This document shows, in pieces, positions 24,695-32,554 of a DNA stretch of 64,000 bases. How positions within the stretch are numbered: position 1 is the first letter of the stretch; each line of letters starts with the position of its first letter. The notes under the pieces were generated by a model. The model searched no databases and had not been told where the DNA came from. It worked only from the letters and a program-made list of their open reading frames with translations. Origin of the DNA: Desulfonatronum sp. SC1 (GTDB lineage: Bacteria > Desulfobacterota > Desulfovibrionia > Desulfovibrionales > Desulfonatronaceae); the NCBI RefSeq assembly GCF_003046795.1, contig NZ_PZKN01000023.1:1-64000 (forward strand). The letters run 5' to 3'. Made by a program: the position numbers and the translations under genes.

Positions 24695-26062
24695 TCAGGA
24701 TTTTTCTCCCCGCTTGGGGATATCAATCCCGTATTTCCGCACCTTGTAATGTATCGCCCTTCGGCTGATGCCCAGAAGGCTGGCGGCATCCTTTTGCACC
24801 CAGTTCACATGCTTAAGAGCACGAACAATCGCGTTGCGCTCGCTTTCGTCCAGGGAAAGCACCGAGGCGTCAGGCTGCTGCGCGGATGGCTCTAGGAGCA
24901 GATTCTCGGCGGTGAGTACCGGATTGTCCGACAAAAGGGCGGACACCTCCAGTACATGGCGTAACTCCCGGACATTCCCCGGCCATGAATGTTTCTCCAG
25001 GCGAAGCAGGGCGGCCTCCGAAAGGCCGGGGCACGGCATGTTGGACTGTTCACAGAATGATTTCAGAAAAAAATTCGCCAGAGCAGGGATATCCTCCCGC
25101 CGATCCCGCAACGGCGGGACGTGCGCACGAACGACCTTTAGGCGATAGTATAGGTCCTCGCGGAACATCCCTTGTCCGACCATGGCCGCCAAATCGGCAT
25201 TGGTGGCCGCGACAACCCGGCAATTGACCGTGGTGGTATGCACATCGCCAAGCCTGCGAACGGTCTTTTCCTGCAGGAACCGCAGCAGTCGTGTCTGCAT
25301 TTCCGTGGAAATATTGCCGATTTCATCCAGAAACAGTGTCCCTCCGTTCGCCGCCTGGATCAGGCCCTGCTTCTCCTGTAGGGCATGGGTGAAGGCGCCT
25401 TTGATGTGGCCGAAAAGTTCACTTTCCAGCAACGTCGATTGCGTTGATCCGCAATCAACCACCACCAGCGGCCCTTTTGCCCGTCTGCTCAATCGATGCA
25501 GCAACCGGGCAACAAGTTCCTTGCCTGTTCCGGATTCTCCCTCAATGAGCACGGTGACGTCACTTGGGGCAACACGCTTGATCAACGTCAGCAACTTGGC
25601 CATGGCCGGGCTTTGCCCGGTTACCAGCCCGATATCCCCCATGTCGGAAGGGGCGAGGCTCGTCGTTCGGGTGTTCGGCCTTCCGGCGAGCACCTCTTTG
25701 ACCTTGGCAACGAGCTCCCGCCCATCGAACGGCTTGGTTAAATAGTCGGCCGCCCCCTGTTGGACGGACGCCACGGCTTCGGGGATGCGTCCATAGGCCG
25801 TCAGCAAAATAACCGGCAATCCGGGCCATCCCTTCCGAACTTCTTTCAACAGCTCCTGGCCGTTCAGTCCGGGCATCCGGATGTCGGAAAGCACCAGATC
25901 AACGGCTTGGTCGTGCAATTGCGCCAAGGCGTCCTTACCGTCCTGGGCGGTCAGGACGAAAAAACCGGCGGAAGCCAGCCGTGTCTCCAGGAGGTGGAGA
26001 ATGTTCGGGTCGTCATCCACCACCAGGATGCAATTTTCAACGAGATTTTCAACTTGGCTCAA
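24695..26062 (-). CDS. glrR: GlrR/QseF-like sigma-54-dependent response regulator
   Basis: A 455-residue NtrC-family activator: receiver domain residues 1-120 with phosphoacceptor D60 (LVLSDIRMPG) and K110; an AAA+ domain with Walker A GESGTGKE at 175-182; and a C-terminal Fis-type HTH (VQKDAASLLGISRRAIHYKVRKY). The sigma-54-contact loop reads GAFTHA (222-227) instead of the usual GAFTGA. The order kinase - lipoprotein - regulator is that of E. coli glrK-yfhG-glrR, where GlrR controls the cell-envelope sRNA glmY. Its start overlaps the lipoprotein stop. The sigma-54 promoter at 28453 is its likely target (inference). Confidence 0.88.
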   Translation of the reverse strand: MSQVENLVENCILVVDDDPNILHLLETRLASAGFFVLTAQDGKDALAQLHDQAVDLVLSDIRMPGLNGQELLKEVRKGWPGLPVILLTAYGRIPEAVASVQQGAADYLTKPFDGRELVAKVKEVLAGRPNTRTTSLAPSDMGDIGLVTGQSPAMAKLLTLIKRVAPSDVTVLIEGESGTGKELVARLLHRLSRRAKGPLVVVDCGSTQSTLLESELFGHIKGAFTHALQEKQGLIQAANGGTLFLDEIGNISTEMQTRLLRFLQEKTVRRLGDVHTTTVNCRVVAATNADLAAMVGQGMFREDLYYRLKVVRAHVPPLRDRREDIPALANFFLKSFCEQSNMPCPGLSEAALLRLEKHSWPGNVRELRHVLEVSALLSDNPVLTAENLLLEPSAQQPDASVLSLDESERNAIVRALKHVNWVQKDAASLLGISRRAIHYKVRKYGIDIPKRGEKS

Positions 26063-26664
26063 TTGACGACTCCAGGCACGGAGAGTTGACGTTTCTGTTG
26101 CTCCAAAAACTGAAACAAGGCCTCGAGTTCCTCGACCTGGCTCCGCAGCAGAGTGACTTCTTCCCGTAACGCCGCGACCTGTTTGGACTTCACCTCGAAT
26201 TCCGTTCGCAGCACTCGGCTATCCTGTCGCGCAGCATGGAATTCCAAGGCAACCTGGAGCACGGGGCGCATCAGATCCGGGTTCAGGGGCACGTCTCCAG
26301 CCCCGAGTCTCAAAGCGAGATGATCAAAATCGCGCAAATGCCGTTCAATCGCGTCCACGTCCTCAGCGGACAGCAAGCCGGAAAGAACGGCTCCCAACAT
26401 CGCCCTGTCCAAAATGTCCACCTTGTCCGTCTCCAGGGCAGCCCTGAGGAACAGCGACCGCGCCTCGACATAGTCCTCACGCTGGTAGGCGCTCAACGCC
26501 CGTGCCAGCCGATCGTGGCCAAGGCTCCAGTCGAGTTCGCCCAACGCAGGGTGAAACAGGTCCCCGCCCAGCCTCCACGGCGTCCCCCTGGGGGAACAGC
26601 CCAAGAGCGTCGTGATCAGTAAAACCGTCAGGACGAAAGCAATTGTTCGAAACGGTCGTCGCAT
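26059..26664 (-). CDS. QseG/YfhG-like outer-membrane lipoprotein
   Basis: About 201 residues. The N-terminus MRRPFRTIAFVLTVLLITTLLGC is a lipoprotein signal with lipobox LLGC. The middle is helical and carries a TPR-like YQREDYVEARSLFLRAAL segment. The C-terminal ~60 residues (TEFEVKSKQVAALREEVTLLRSQVEELEALFQFLEQQKRQL) form a coiled coil. In enterobacteria QseG connects the envelope to the QseE/GlrK kinase. The start at 26664 is 5 nt past the kinase stop; longer starts lie within the kinase gene. Confidence 0.82.
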   Translation of the reverse strand: MRRPFRTIAFVLTVLLITTLLGCSPRGTPWRLGGDLFHPALGELDWSLGHDRLARALSAYQREDYVEARSLFLRAALETDKVDILDRAMLGAVLSGLLSAEDVDAIERHLRDFDHLALRLGAGDVPLNPDLMRPVLQVALEFHAARQDSRVLRTEFEVKSKQVAALREEVTLLRSQVEELEALFQFLEQQKRQLSVPGVVN

Positions 26665-26669
26665 GCGCC

Positions 26670-28103
26670 TTACGCCTGATGGTCCGTGACCAGAGGGAGC
26701 GTGAAACAGAACGCGCTTCCGGTTGATGATGTATTCTCCAACCATATCTCTCCTGAGTGCGCCTCGATGATCCGCCGGGAAATACTCAAGCCCAGCCCGG
26801 CTCCATCGGAAATTTTTTGGACGTTTTCTCCACGGTAGAAACGTTGAAAAACATACTTTCGTTCTCCCGGGGGGATTCCCGGGCCTTGGTCCATGACACA
26901 GGTTTTCACCATACTGGATGCCTCCAGCACCGTGATGTTGATCGTAACCAATGAGCCACACGGGGCGAATTTCAGGGCATTTCCCAGTAGGTTGAAGAGC
27001 ACTTGCTGGATATGTTCCTTGTCGGCCAAAACCCATACAAATTCCTGCAGGCGAGGCGCTTCGACGATGATGGACTTCTTCACGGCAATGGGTTGGATAC
27101 GCTGGATGGCTTCGCGAACCAGATCCAGGAGGGACAGGGCTTGCACGGAGAGGTCGATCCGCTTTGAACCCAGGTTGGATATCTGCATCAATTTCGCAAG
27201 CAGATCGGAAAGCCTGCGAGCCTCTTTTTGCGCAATATCCAGGTAGGCTGACTGGCGTTGATCTACCGTCCCCAGAACCCCGTCCTGGACGAGACTGACG
27301 GCCTCCCGGATGCTTGTCAACGGCGTACGGATTTCGTGACTGAGCATGGATATGAACTCGGCGCGCATCCGGGCTTCCACCTCAAGACGTTCGGCCATTT
27401 CGTTGAAGGCTCCAGCCAACTCCCCCAATTCATCAGAGGAATTTGTCCGGATCGGCTGGAATTCCTCATCATTGGCCATTCTGCTGATGCCCAGACGGAT
27501 TTCCCGTAGTGAGCGATTCAAATGCAGGGCAATTCCCAGGCTCGCTGCTACACCCAAAAAAGTCGCCGCCGCGAGCCCCACGAGACCCCAACGGTATGCG
27601 GCCGCCCCTCTGGCGTAAATCTCCTGAACGCTCACATTGATCCGTTCAAAAAGATTCAGCCGATCCATCGAAATCAGGGTGATCCACCGCTCAGTACGTT
27701 CTTCACCGGGAAGTTCGGCATGATCCCCATTGTGGAGATATTTTGCAAGGTCCGCCTGCAGGAAGGATATTCCTGGAGAAGGGTCACCTTGGATGACGAA
27801 CCCGCCCACCAGGAAACGAAGGGTTTCCAGGTGATCCCAAGAGGCCGAAAGATATTCCTCCCGGCCCAAAATCTCGTACTTCCGAAGATTTTCAAGATAA
27901 CTCAAGAGAGTACCCATGACCTGATCGGATTTTGCGACCCTGGCGAAATCTTCACTGACGATCCGTCCCGACGTGGAGACGACATCCTTGATGCCCCAAA
28001 AAAGGGAAAAGGTTATGATGTAAAAGATCGTAATCAAAGCGAGACTCCAAACCAGGAGTTTCGTCGTTACCCCGATGCGCAACGGAATCGATTCCCTGCC
28101 CAT
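26670..28103 (-). CDS. glrK: GlrK/QseE-like membrane sensor histidine kinase
   Basis: A 477-residue kinase: TM1 about residues 15-37, a periplasmic domain, TM2 about 172-194, a HAMP domain, a HisKA domain with phosphorylated H256 (SMLSHEIRTPLTS), and HATPase with NALKFAP (N box), DQGPGIP (G1) and GLGLSISRRI (G2). It senses envelope conditions and phosphorylates the regulator two genes downstream. The ATG at 28103 has the SD GGGAGGA; the longer frame to 28169 lacks one. Confidence 0.92.
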   Translation of the reverse strand: MGRESIPLRIGVTTKLLVWSLALITIFYIITFSLFWGIKDVVSTSGRIVSEDFARVAKSDQVMGTLLSYLENLRKYEILGREEYLSASWDHLETLRFLVGGFVIQGDPSPGISFLQADLAKYLHNGDHAELPGEERTERWITLISMDRLNLFERINVSVQEIYARGAAAYRWGLVGLAAATFLGVAASLGIALHLNRSLREIRLGISRMANDEEFQPIRTNSSDELGELAGAFNEMAERLEVEARMRAEFISMLSHEIRTPLTSIREAVSLVQDGVLGTVDQRQSAYLDIAQKEARRLSDLLAKLMQISNLGSKRIDLSVQALSLLDLVREAIQRIQPIAVKKSIIVEAPRLQEFVWVLADKEHIQQVLFNLLGNALKFAPCGSLVTINITVLEASSMVKTCVMDQGPGIPPGERKYVFQRFYRGENVQKISDGAGLGLSISRRIIEAHSGEIWLENTSSTGSAFCFTLPLVTDHQA

Positions 28104-28452
28104 TATTCCTCCCACTCCAGCGTTGCTCCGTGGCCTTCGTCCCGTCTCTATCATGACAGGCCACTTCACGGATCACAACCGCGCGATGCAATGGCCCCCC
28201 ACGGCATCGCCAACCCCATATCAAAAAGGGCATGGAGGAAAAGACGGATAGCTTTGCTCCAGCTTTAGGGAGACTTCCAGACATAGTGATTTTCCAATTC
28301 TCTAGCCTCTGCCTCCTGTCAGACACGGATCACTTGTTGTTCCGACTTTCAATCAGGGAAGGGTGTGCAAAAAATGAAACCAGAGTACCGAAATCGCACG
28401 ACAAGGCCTAGGGGCTTAACATGAAAAACCATTAAATTCAATGGTCTATGTA
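28104..28452. other. Intergenic region between the kinase operon and the sigma-54 promoter
   Basis: About 350 bp with no credible gene. It should contain the minus-strand promoter of the kinase operon and activator sites for the sigma-54 promoter. A short palindrome TGTC-AGACA occurs at 28317-28325, but no clear TGTC-N10-GACA GlrR-type site was found. Confidence 0.5.
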
Positions 28453-28468
28453 TGGCACGCGGTTTGCT
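28453..28468 (+). promoter_or_regulatory. Sigma-54 (-24/-12) promoter
   Basis: TGGCACG-N4-TTGCT matches the consensus exactly: GG at 28454-28455 and GC at 28466-28467, with 10 bp between. Transcription should start near 28479 and read the small exported protein gene at 28558. The GlrR-like activator encoded nearby is the obvious candidate regulator. Confidence 0.85.
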
Positions 28469-28557
28469 TTGTCGAGATTGTCTCCGGTCATTGGGGACTG
28501 GAGTTATAATCCGAACTGTCACGTCGTCAGGATGTGGCCTAATGAAATGGAGGTTGT

Positions 28558-28803
28558 ATGAGAGGTTTTATGACTGGAATCGTTTTGGGCTTCGTTTTTA
28601 TGGTTCCCTTTGCACTGGTCGCGGGAACGTTCGAAAAAGGGCAGGATATGATTGTTTGCATTCATGAGGGAAGCATGAACATTGTGATCACGGAAGAAGA
28701 GTGCCCAGGTGAAACCCGTTCAGGCACTCTCGTCGATGTGTCGAGCGAGCATGTCGATGTGCAGGTTGGTGAGGAAGTGTTTCGCGTGCCTTTGACTCAG
28801 TAA
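28558..28803 (+). CDS. Small exported protein downstream of a sigma-54 promoter
   Basis: 81 residues. MRGFMTGIVLGFVFMVPFALVAG is a cleavable signal peptide; the mature ~58 residues start TFEKGQDMIVCIHEGSMN and contain two Cys (CIHEG and EECPG), which could form a disulfide in the periplasm. I do not recognise the family. The SD GGAGG lies 4 nt before the ATG. It is the first gene after the sigma-54 promoter, and its divergence from the GlrK/GlrR operon suggests an envelope-stress role (inference). 28804-29101 holds no further gene. Confidence 0.65.
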   Translation: MRGFMTGIVLGFVFMVPFALVAGTFEKGQDMIVCIHEGSMNIVITEEECPGETRSGTLVDVSSEHVDVQVGEEVFRVPLTQ

Positions 28804-29101
28804 CGGGAAGGCTGGTCCCGAAAGGTATTTTCGTTTCCGGGGCCATGTGCCATAGCAGGAGGTTGCCGCAAAAGTCGCCCTCACCTTCCAGAGGTGGGTA
28901 CATGCCCATCCCAATCAGTGCAGGGGCCCTGAAATTGGCTCGCGTGGGAATAAGGTAATTCGAGGGTCGGCGATAATCTGCGGTGGCCTCCTGCCTCCGA
29001 GCGAGAAGAATTTAATGCCTTCCGCGGAAATGATCTCTCATGGTTGCGCAACGAGATAATGCAGATGAATACTGAATTTTATCTTTGAAGGAATGTCGAT
29101 T

Positions 29102-29350
29102 ATGAAAAAAAAATCCTGTTCCGCGGAAGATGTGGCCTCCGCATGCATTGAAAAAATTCACAGTACGCGACAACCGAAAGCTGTTTTTCTATTCAGCGGC
29201 ACGGACCTCCAGGTTGTCGGTGCGGAAACCAAAAAATATGCCCGGCTGCTCAAGACCCATCCGAAAAATTTTCTAGGGATCTATGATTCGCGGGCGACAA
29301 TGGACTGGCTGTGTGAGGACGTCTGGTACATGTTCACAAATATGGCTTGA
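29102..29350 (+). CDS. Small hypothetical cytoplasmic protein
   Basis: 82 residues from ATG 29102 (MKKKSCSAEDVASACIEKIH...). The SD GAAGGA is 9 nt upstream, whereas an ATG at 29093 touches it and is less likely. No signal peptide or transmembrane segment; an alternation of helical and strand segments, with aromatic residues near the end (DWLCEDVWYMFTNMA). Family not recognised. Base composition is lower in GC than the surroundings. Confidence 0.5.
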   Translation: MKKKSCSAEDVASACIEKIHSTRQPKAVFLFSGTDLQVVGAETKKYARLLKTHPKNFLGIYDSRATMDWLCEDVWYMFTNMA

Positions 29351-29553
29351 ATATTGATTCTGTATGGTAATTTTCGAACGGGCACGGCTTCTCTCCTTTT
29401 TAGTGTGTCACTTCGCCCGATTAGTCGTCATAATTTTGGATATGGTTCCTTAGTATCAATCAGACCAGGAACATTCCGCCAAGCAGCGGGTATGTTTTTC
29501 CGCGGCAGGATAAAAAACCGTGGTAGGGCGAATACTCATTTTGGAGAAAATGA

Positions 29554-29679
29554 ATGATTTTTCATAATTTCATTGGCATGAGTCTTGTCTTCATTGCGTG
29601 CATGATCATCGCAATCCATTCGCTCTCACGAACAAAAAAAAAGCATCCTGGAGAAGATCTACTTTCCGACAAGCGCTGA
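29554..29679 (+). CDS. 41-residue single-pass membrane peptide
   Basis: The reading frame MIFHNFIGMSLVFIACMIIAI... starts at ATG 29554, 7 nt after the SD GGAG, and stops at 29677-29679. Residues 5-23 form one hydrophobic helix, followed by a basic, charged tail (SRTKKKHPGEDLLSDKR). The good SD, hydrophobic helix and positive tail fit a small membrane protein. No family recognised. Confidence 0.45.
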   Translation: MIFHNFIGMSLVFIACMIIAIHSLSRTKKKHPGEDLLSDKR

Positions 29680-29734
29680 CCATGAAAACGCAACTAGAGG
29701 GGGGGCTGCAAAATCTCCGTACAAACAAACCCTG

Positions 29735-30424
29735 ATGGAGCTAAAAATATACATGACGATGCTTTCACGGATGGCCCCTCTTCTATTTTTCTCGATCTTA
29801 CTGAACGTAGACGATCTGTTTGCCAGATCGGCATACGTCGCGGAACTACAGCAGATTACTCAACGTACCGGTCCATCCACTGACCATCGGATCGTAAAGA
29901 TGCTGCCCTCCGGAGCCTTGCTGACCGTCCTGGAAGAGAGTGATGGATGGCTGCGTGTGCGGGATGCGGATGGGAGCATTGGGTGGGTACTGCTGCGCTT
30001 CACCACAACAGAACTGCCTGCGCGGTTGCAACTGGAACAACTCCGGCAAGAACATGCAGACCTTCGAGAGGCATCCGGCGGAGCTGTGGGCCGGATCGCC
30101 GAGTTGGAGGCGGCAAAGCATCAACTGGAGAGCGCCCTTTCTGAATCAATCAGGAATCATGATGTCTTGGAGCGGGAACACACGACGTTGCTCTCGGAAG
30201 CCGCCCATGTCGTGGAACTTCGTGAGCGCCATGACACCACTATGGCGCAATTGGAACAGGCGCAAGTCAGGGTTCGAAAGCTCAGCTCCGATAACGAAGA
30301 ACTCCGGGCATCCGAGCGTCTCCGCTGGTTTCTACTCGGTGGCGGAATCGTTTTCACGGCTTGGTTATTCGGCTTCTTGAGCGGTCGGATGCAACGAAAA
30401 CGCCGTTCTGGCCTGCAATACTGA
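29735..30424 (+). CDS. SH3-domain membrane protein (TIGR04211/YgiM type)
   Basis: Up to 229 residues. The N-terminal hydrophobic segment (about residues 10-30) is a signal sequence. A bacterial SH3 domain follows (AYVAELQQITQRTGPSTDHRIVKMLPSGALLTVLEESDGWLRVRDADGSIGWVL), then a long coiled coil rich in Glu and Leu (about 95-190), and a C-terminal transmembrane helix (FLLGGGIVFTAWLFGFLSGRM). This SH3-coil-TM layout is the TIGR04211 family, anchored in the inner membrane facing the periplasm. An ATG at 29753 with upstream GGAG is an equally good start. Role unknown; probably envelope. Confidence 0.8.
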   Translation: MELKIYMTMLSRMAPLLFFSILLNVDDLFARSAYVAELQQITQRTGPSTDHRIVKMLPSGALLTVLEESDGWLRVRDADGSIGWVLLRFTTTELPARLQLEQLRQEHADLREASGGAVGRIAELEAAKHQLESALSESIRNHDVLEREHTTLLSEAAHVVELRERHDTTMAQLEQAQVRVRKLSSDNEELRASERLRWFLLGGGIVFTAWLFGFLSGRMQRKRRSGLQY

Positions 30425-30459
30425 TCCCGGCCGTCCCTCAAAAGGCAGGGAGATATAAT

Positions 30460-30658
30460 AGTCCGCTGAAAAACTCCCAATTGTTGCGTCGCCGTGAAAA
30501 GTTCAAACTCTCACGTATCAATAAAGACGCTTCGACCTTGATTCGATTGCCAGGACGCCAAATCGAAAATGTGGCGAAGCCACAGCCCGTGAGGGCCGGA
30601 CACAGGACGTGTCCGGTAGCTTTTCTTGCTCCTTGCACTTGGGGTTTTTGAACGGACT
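30460..30658. repeat. Intergenic repeat family 1, long copy (A)
   Basis: A 199-bp element in the 345-bp gap between the convergent SH3 and GDP-fucose synthase genes. Its ends are inverted: AGTCCGCTGAAAAACT on the left and GTTTTTGAACGGACT on the right. Reverse-complemented, it matches the 123-bp copy B at 36955-37077 over both outer thirds; copy A carries about 75 extra bases in the middle, including a CCGGACAC..GTGTCCGG hairpin. Nothing else coding is seen in the gap. Confidence 0.8.
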
Positions 30659-30769
30659 GCCGACATAGGCCTTTTTCAACACTCAGATAAGGGGAGACTC
30701 TATTCCAGGTCGGGATGCCGACTTCGACTTTTTGCGCGAAATTTCGCCCAGAGACTGTTTCAGGCCAGC

Positions 30770-31756
30770 TCAATCAGCGTCATTCGCGGAAGGCGATAAC
30801 TGCTGGCTGGAAAGGAAATCCCGATAGGTTGCTACCAAGCCCTCTTGCAAACCGAAGGTGGGCTCCCAACCCAAGCCCCGTATTCGGGAGACGTCCAGCA
30901 GCTTGCGCGGAGTGCCGTCCGGTTTGTCCGTGTCCCAGGCGATCTCCCCTTCGTACCCGACGGTCTCGCGGACTATTTCCGCCAGTTCGCGGATGGTCTG
31001 GTCCTCGCCGGAGCCGATGTTCAGCAGCGGCGCGACATCCTCCCTCAGCAGTCCGGCATAGCCCGCCTCGGGCAAGCCCATCAGGAACACACAGGCCAAG
31101 GCCAGGTCGTCCACGTGCAGAAACTCACGGCGCGGCGAGCCCGTGCCCCAGAGCGTGACGTGCGGCGCGCCGGAGATTTTGGCTTCATGGAACTTGCGGA
31201 TCATCGCCGGGATGACGTGGCTGCCGGCCAGGTCGTAGTTGTCGTTGGGGCCGTAGAGGTTGGTGGGCATCACGGCCAGATAGCGCGTCCCGTACTCCCG
31301 GTTATAGGCCCAGCACATCTCGATGCCCGCGATCTTGGCCACGGCGTAGGGCCGGTTGGTGGGCTCCAGGGGGCCGGTGAGCAGGTACTCCTCCTTCATG
31401 GGCTGGGGGCAGTCCCTGGGAAAGATGCAAGACGATCCCAGAAAGATCAGCCGACGCACTCCGCTTCGCCACGCCTCGTGGATCACGTTGGTCTGGATGG
31501 CCAGATTGACGTGGATGAACTGAGCCGGATAGGTATTGTTGGCCAAAATTCCACCCACCTTGGCCGCTGCCAGGAAGACGTAGTCCGGACGTTCTTGCTC
31601 GAAAAACCGGCGCACGGCCCCCTGCTCGGTCAGATCCAGTTCCGCGCTGGTCCGCTGGAGAACGTTCCGACACCCCTTGGCCTCCAAAGTCCGAACCAGA
31701 GCCGAACCTACCAGGCCGCGATGGCCGGCTACGTAGATTTTTGCGTCGTTTTGCAT
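30770..31756 (-). CDS. fcl: GDP-L-fucose synthase
   Basis: Epimerase/reductase converting GDP-4-keto-6-deoxy-D-mannose to GDP-L-fucose with NADPH, for surface polysaccharide. The 328-residue SDR protein has the nucleotide-binding GHRGLVGSAL, the Ser of LGSSCIFP (S108-109), Y137 and K141 in PYAVAKIAG, and MPTNLYGPNDNYD. No GDP-mannose dehydratase gene is adjacent. Confidence 0.93.
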   Translation of the reverse strand: MQNDAKIYVAGHRGLVGSALVRTLEAKGCRNVLQRTSAELDLTEQGAVRRFFEQERPDYVFLAAAKVGGILANNTYPAQFIHVNLAIQTNVIHEAWRSGVRRLIFLGSSCIFPRDCPQPMKEEYLLTGPLEPTNRPYAVAKIAGIEMCWAYNREYGTRYLAVMPTNLYGPNDNYDLAGSHVIPAMIRKFHEAKISGAPHVTLWGTGSPRREFLHVDDLALACVFLMGLPEAGYAGLLREDVAPLLNIGSGEDQTIRELAEIVRETVGYEGEIAWDTDKPDGTPRKLLDVSRIRGLGWEPTFGLQEGLVATYRDFLSSQQLSPSANDAD

Positions 31757-31765
31757 GGCGATGTG

Positions 31766-32554
31766 TTATTGCAGAGTTTGGTTCTCTTCGTTTTTTCGAA
31801 ACCCATGTTCGAACTCCGGGGCGTAAAGCCTGGAGGTGGTGGCCAGTTCCTGGCTGGGAAGGACGAGGAAGATGGTCTGGCGTTCCCAGAGAGGTTTTGC
31901 CTCGGTCTTGGCCAGCTTGTCCAGGGTCAGGCGCTGGATGTCTTCCTCGGGCCAGCCGACGCGGTGGGCGGCGATGATCGTGGTGTCCGGGGGGTAGCCG
32001 CCGTCAAGCAGTTCCCGGGCCAGCTTTTGGTGGCTTGGGCCGCTGAGGTAGACGGCCAGGGCCGCCTGGTGAACGGCCAGTCCCCGCAGTTGTTCCAGTT
32101 CGGGGACTCTGGTCCGGCCGTCCAGGCGGGTCAGGATCAGGGTCTGGCAAATCTTGGGAATGGTGAAGGATACGTTGGCCGCCGCCGCCGCGGCCATGGC
32201 CGCGGTCACGCCCGGGACCACGGCATAGGAAATCCCCTCCGCGTCCAGGAGGCGGGCCTGTTCGCGCACCGCGCCGTACAGGCCGGGATCGCCGGTGTGC
32301 AGCCGGACCACTCGATGACCCGAGCGGACCGCGTTCCGGATCAGTTCATGGGTCTGGTCCAGGGTCAGTCCGGAGGAGTCCACGATTCGGCATTCGAACC
32401 CGGCCCCTTCCAGCATGGCCACCGGGACCAGGGACCCGGCGTAGATGATCAGGTCCGCCTCCCGGATCAGCCGTTGGGCCTTGAGAGTAAGCAGTTCCGG
32501 GTCTCCAGGACCCGCGCCGACGAAGGAGACGTTGGAAGAAGGCGTTGAACTCAT
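31766..32554 (-). CDS. cobM: Precorrin-4 C11-methyltransferase CobM/CbiF
   Basis: A 262-residue tetrapyrrole methylase: VSFVGAGPGDPELLTLKAQRLI at the start, YAGSLVP, the AdoMet-binding HTGDPGLYGAVREQ and VVPGVTA motifs, and TLTRLDGR later. It adds the C-11 methyl group to precorrin-4 (or Co-precorrin-4) in corrin ring synthesis. Its start overlaps the cbiET stop by 4 bp, so the two are coupled. Confidence 0.93.
   Translation of the reverse strand: MSSTPSSNVSFVGAGPGDPELLTLKAQRLIREADLIIYAGSLVPVAMLEGAGFECRIVDSSGLTLDQTHELIRNAVRSGHRVVRLHTGDPGLYGAVREQARLLDAEGISYAVVPGVTAAMAAAAAANVSFTIPKICQTLILTRLDGRTRVPELEQLRGLAVHQAALAVYLSGPSHQKLARELLDGGYPPDTTIIAAHRVGWPEEDIQRLTLDKLAKTEAKPLWERQTIFLVLPSQELATTSRLYAPEFEHGFRKNEENQTLQ

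Noticed and set aside
28317-28325. GlrR-type binding site
   Set aside because: Only TGTC-AGACA without the expected 10-bp spacer; not enough to call.
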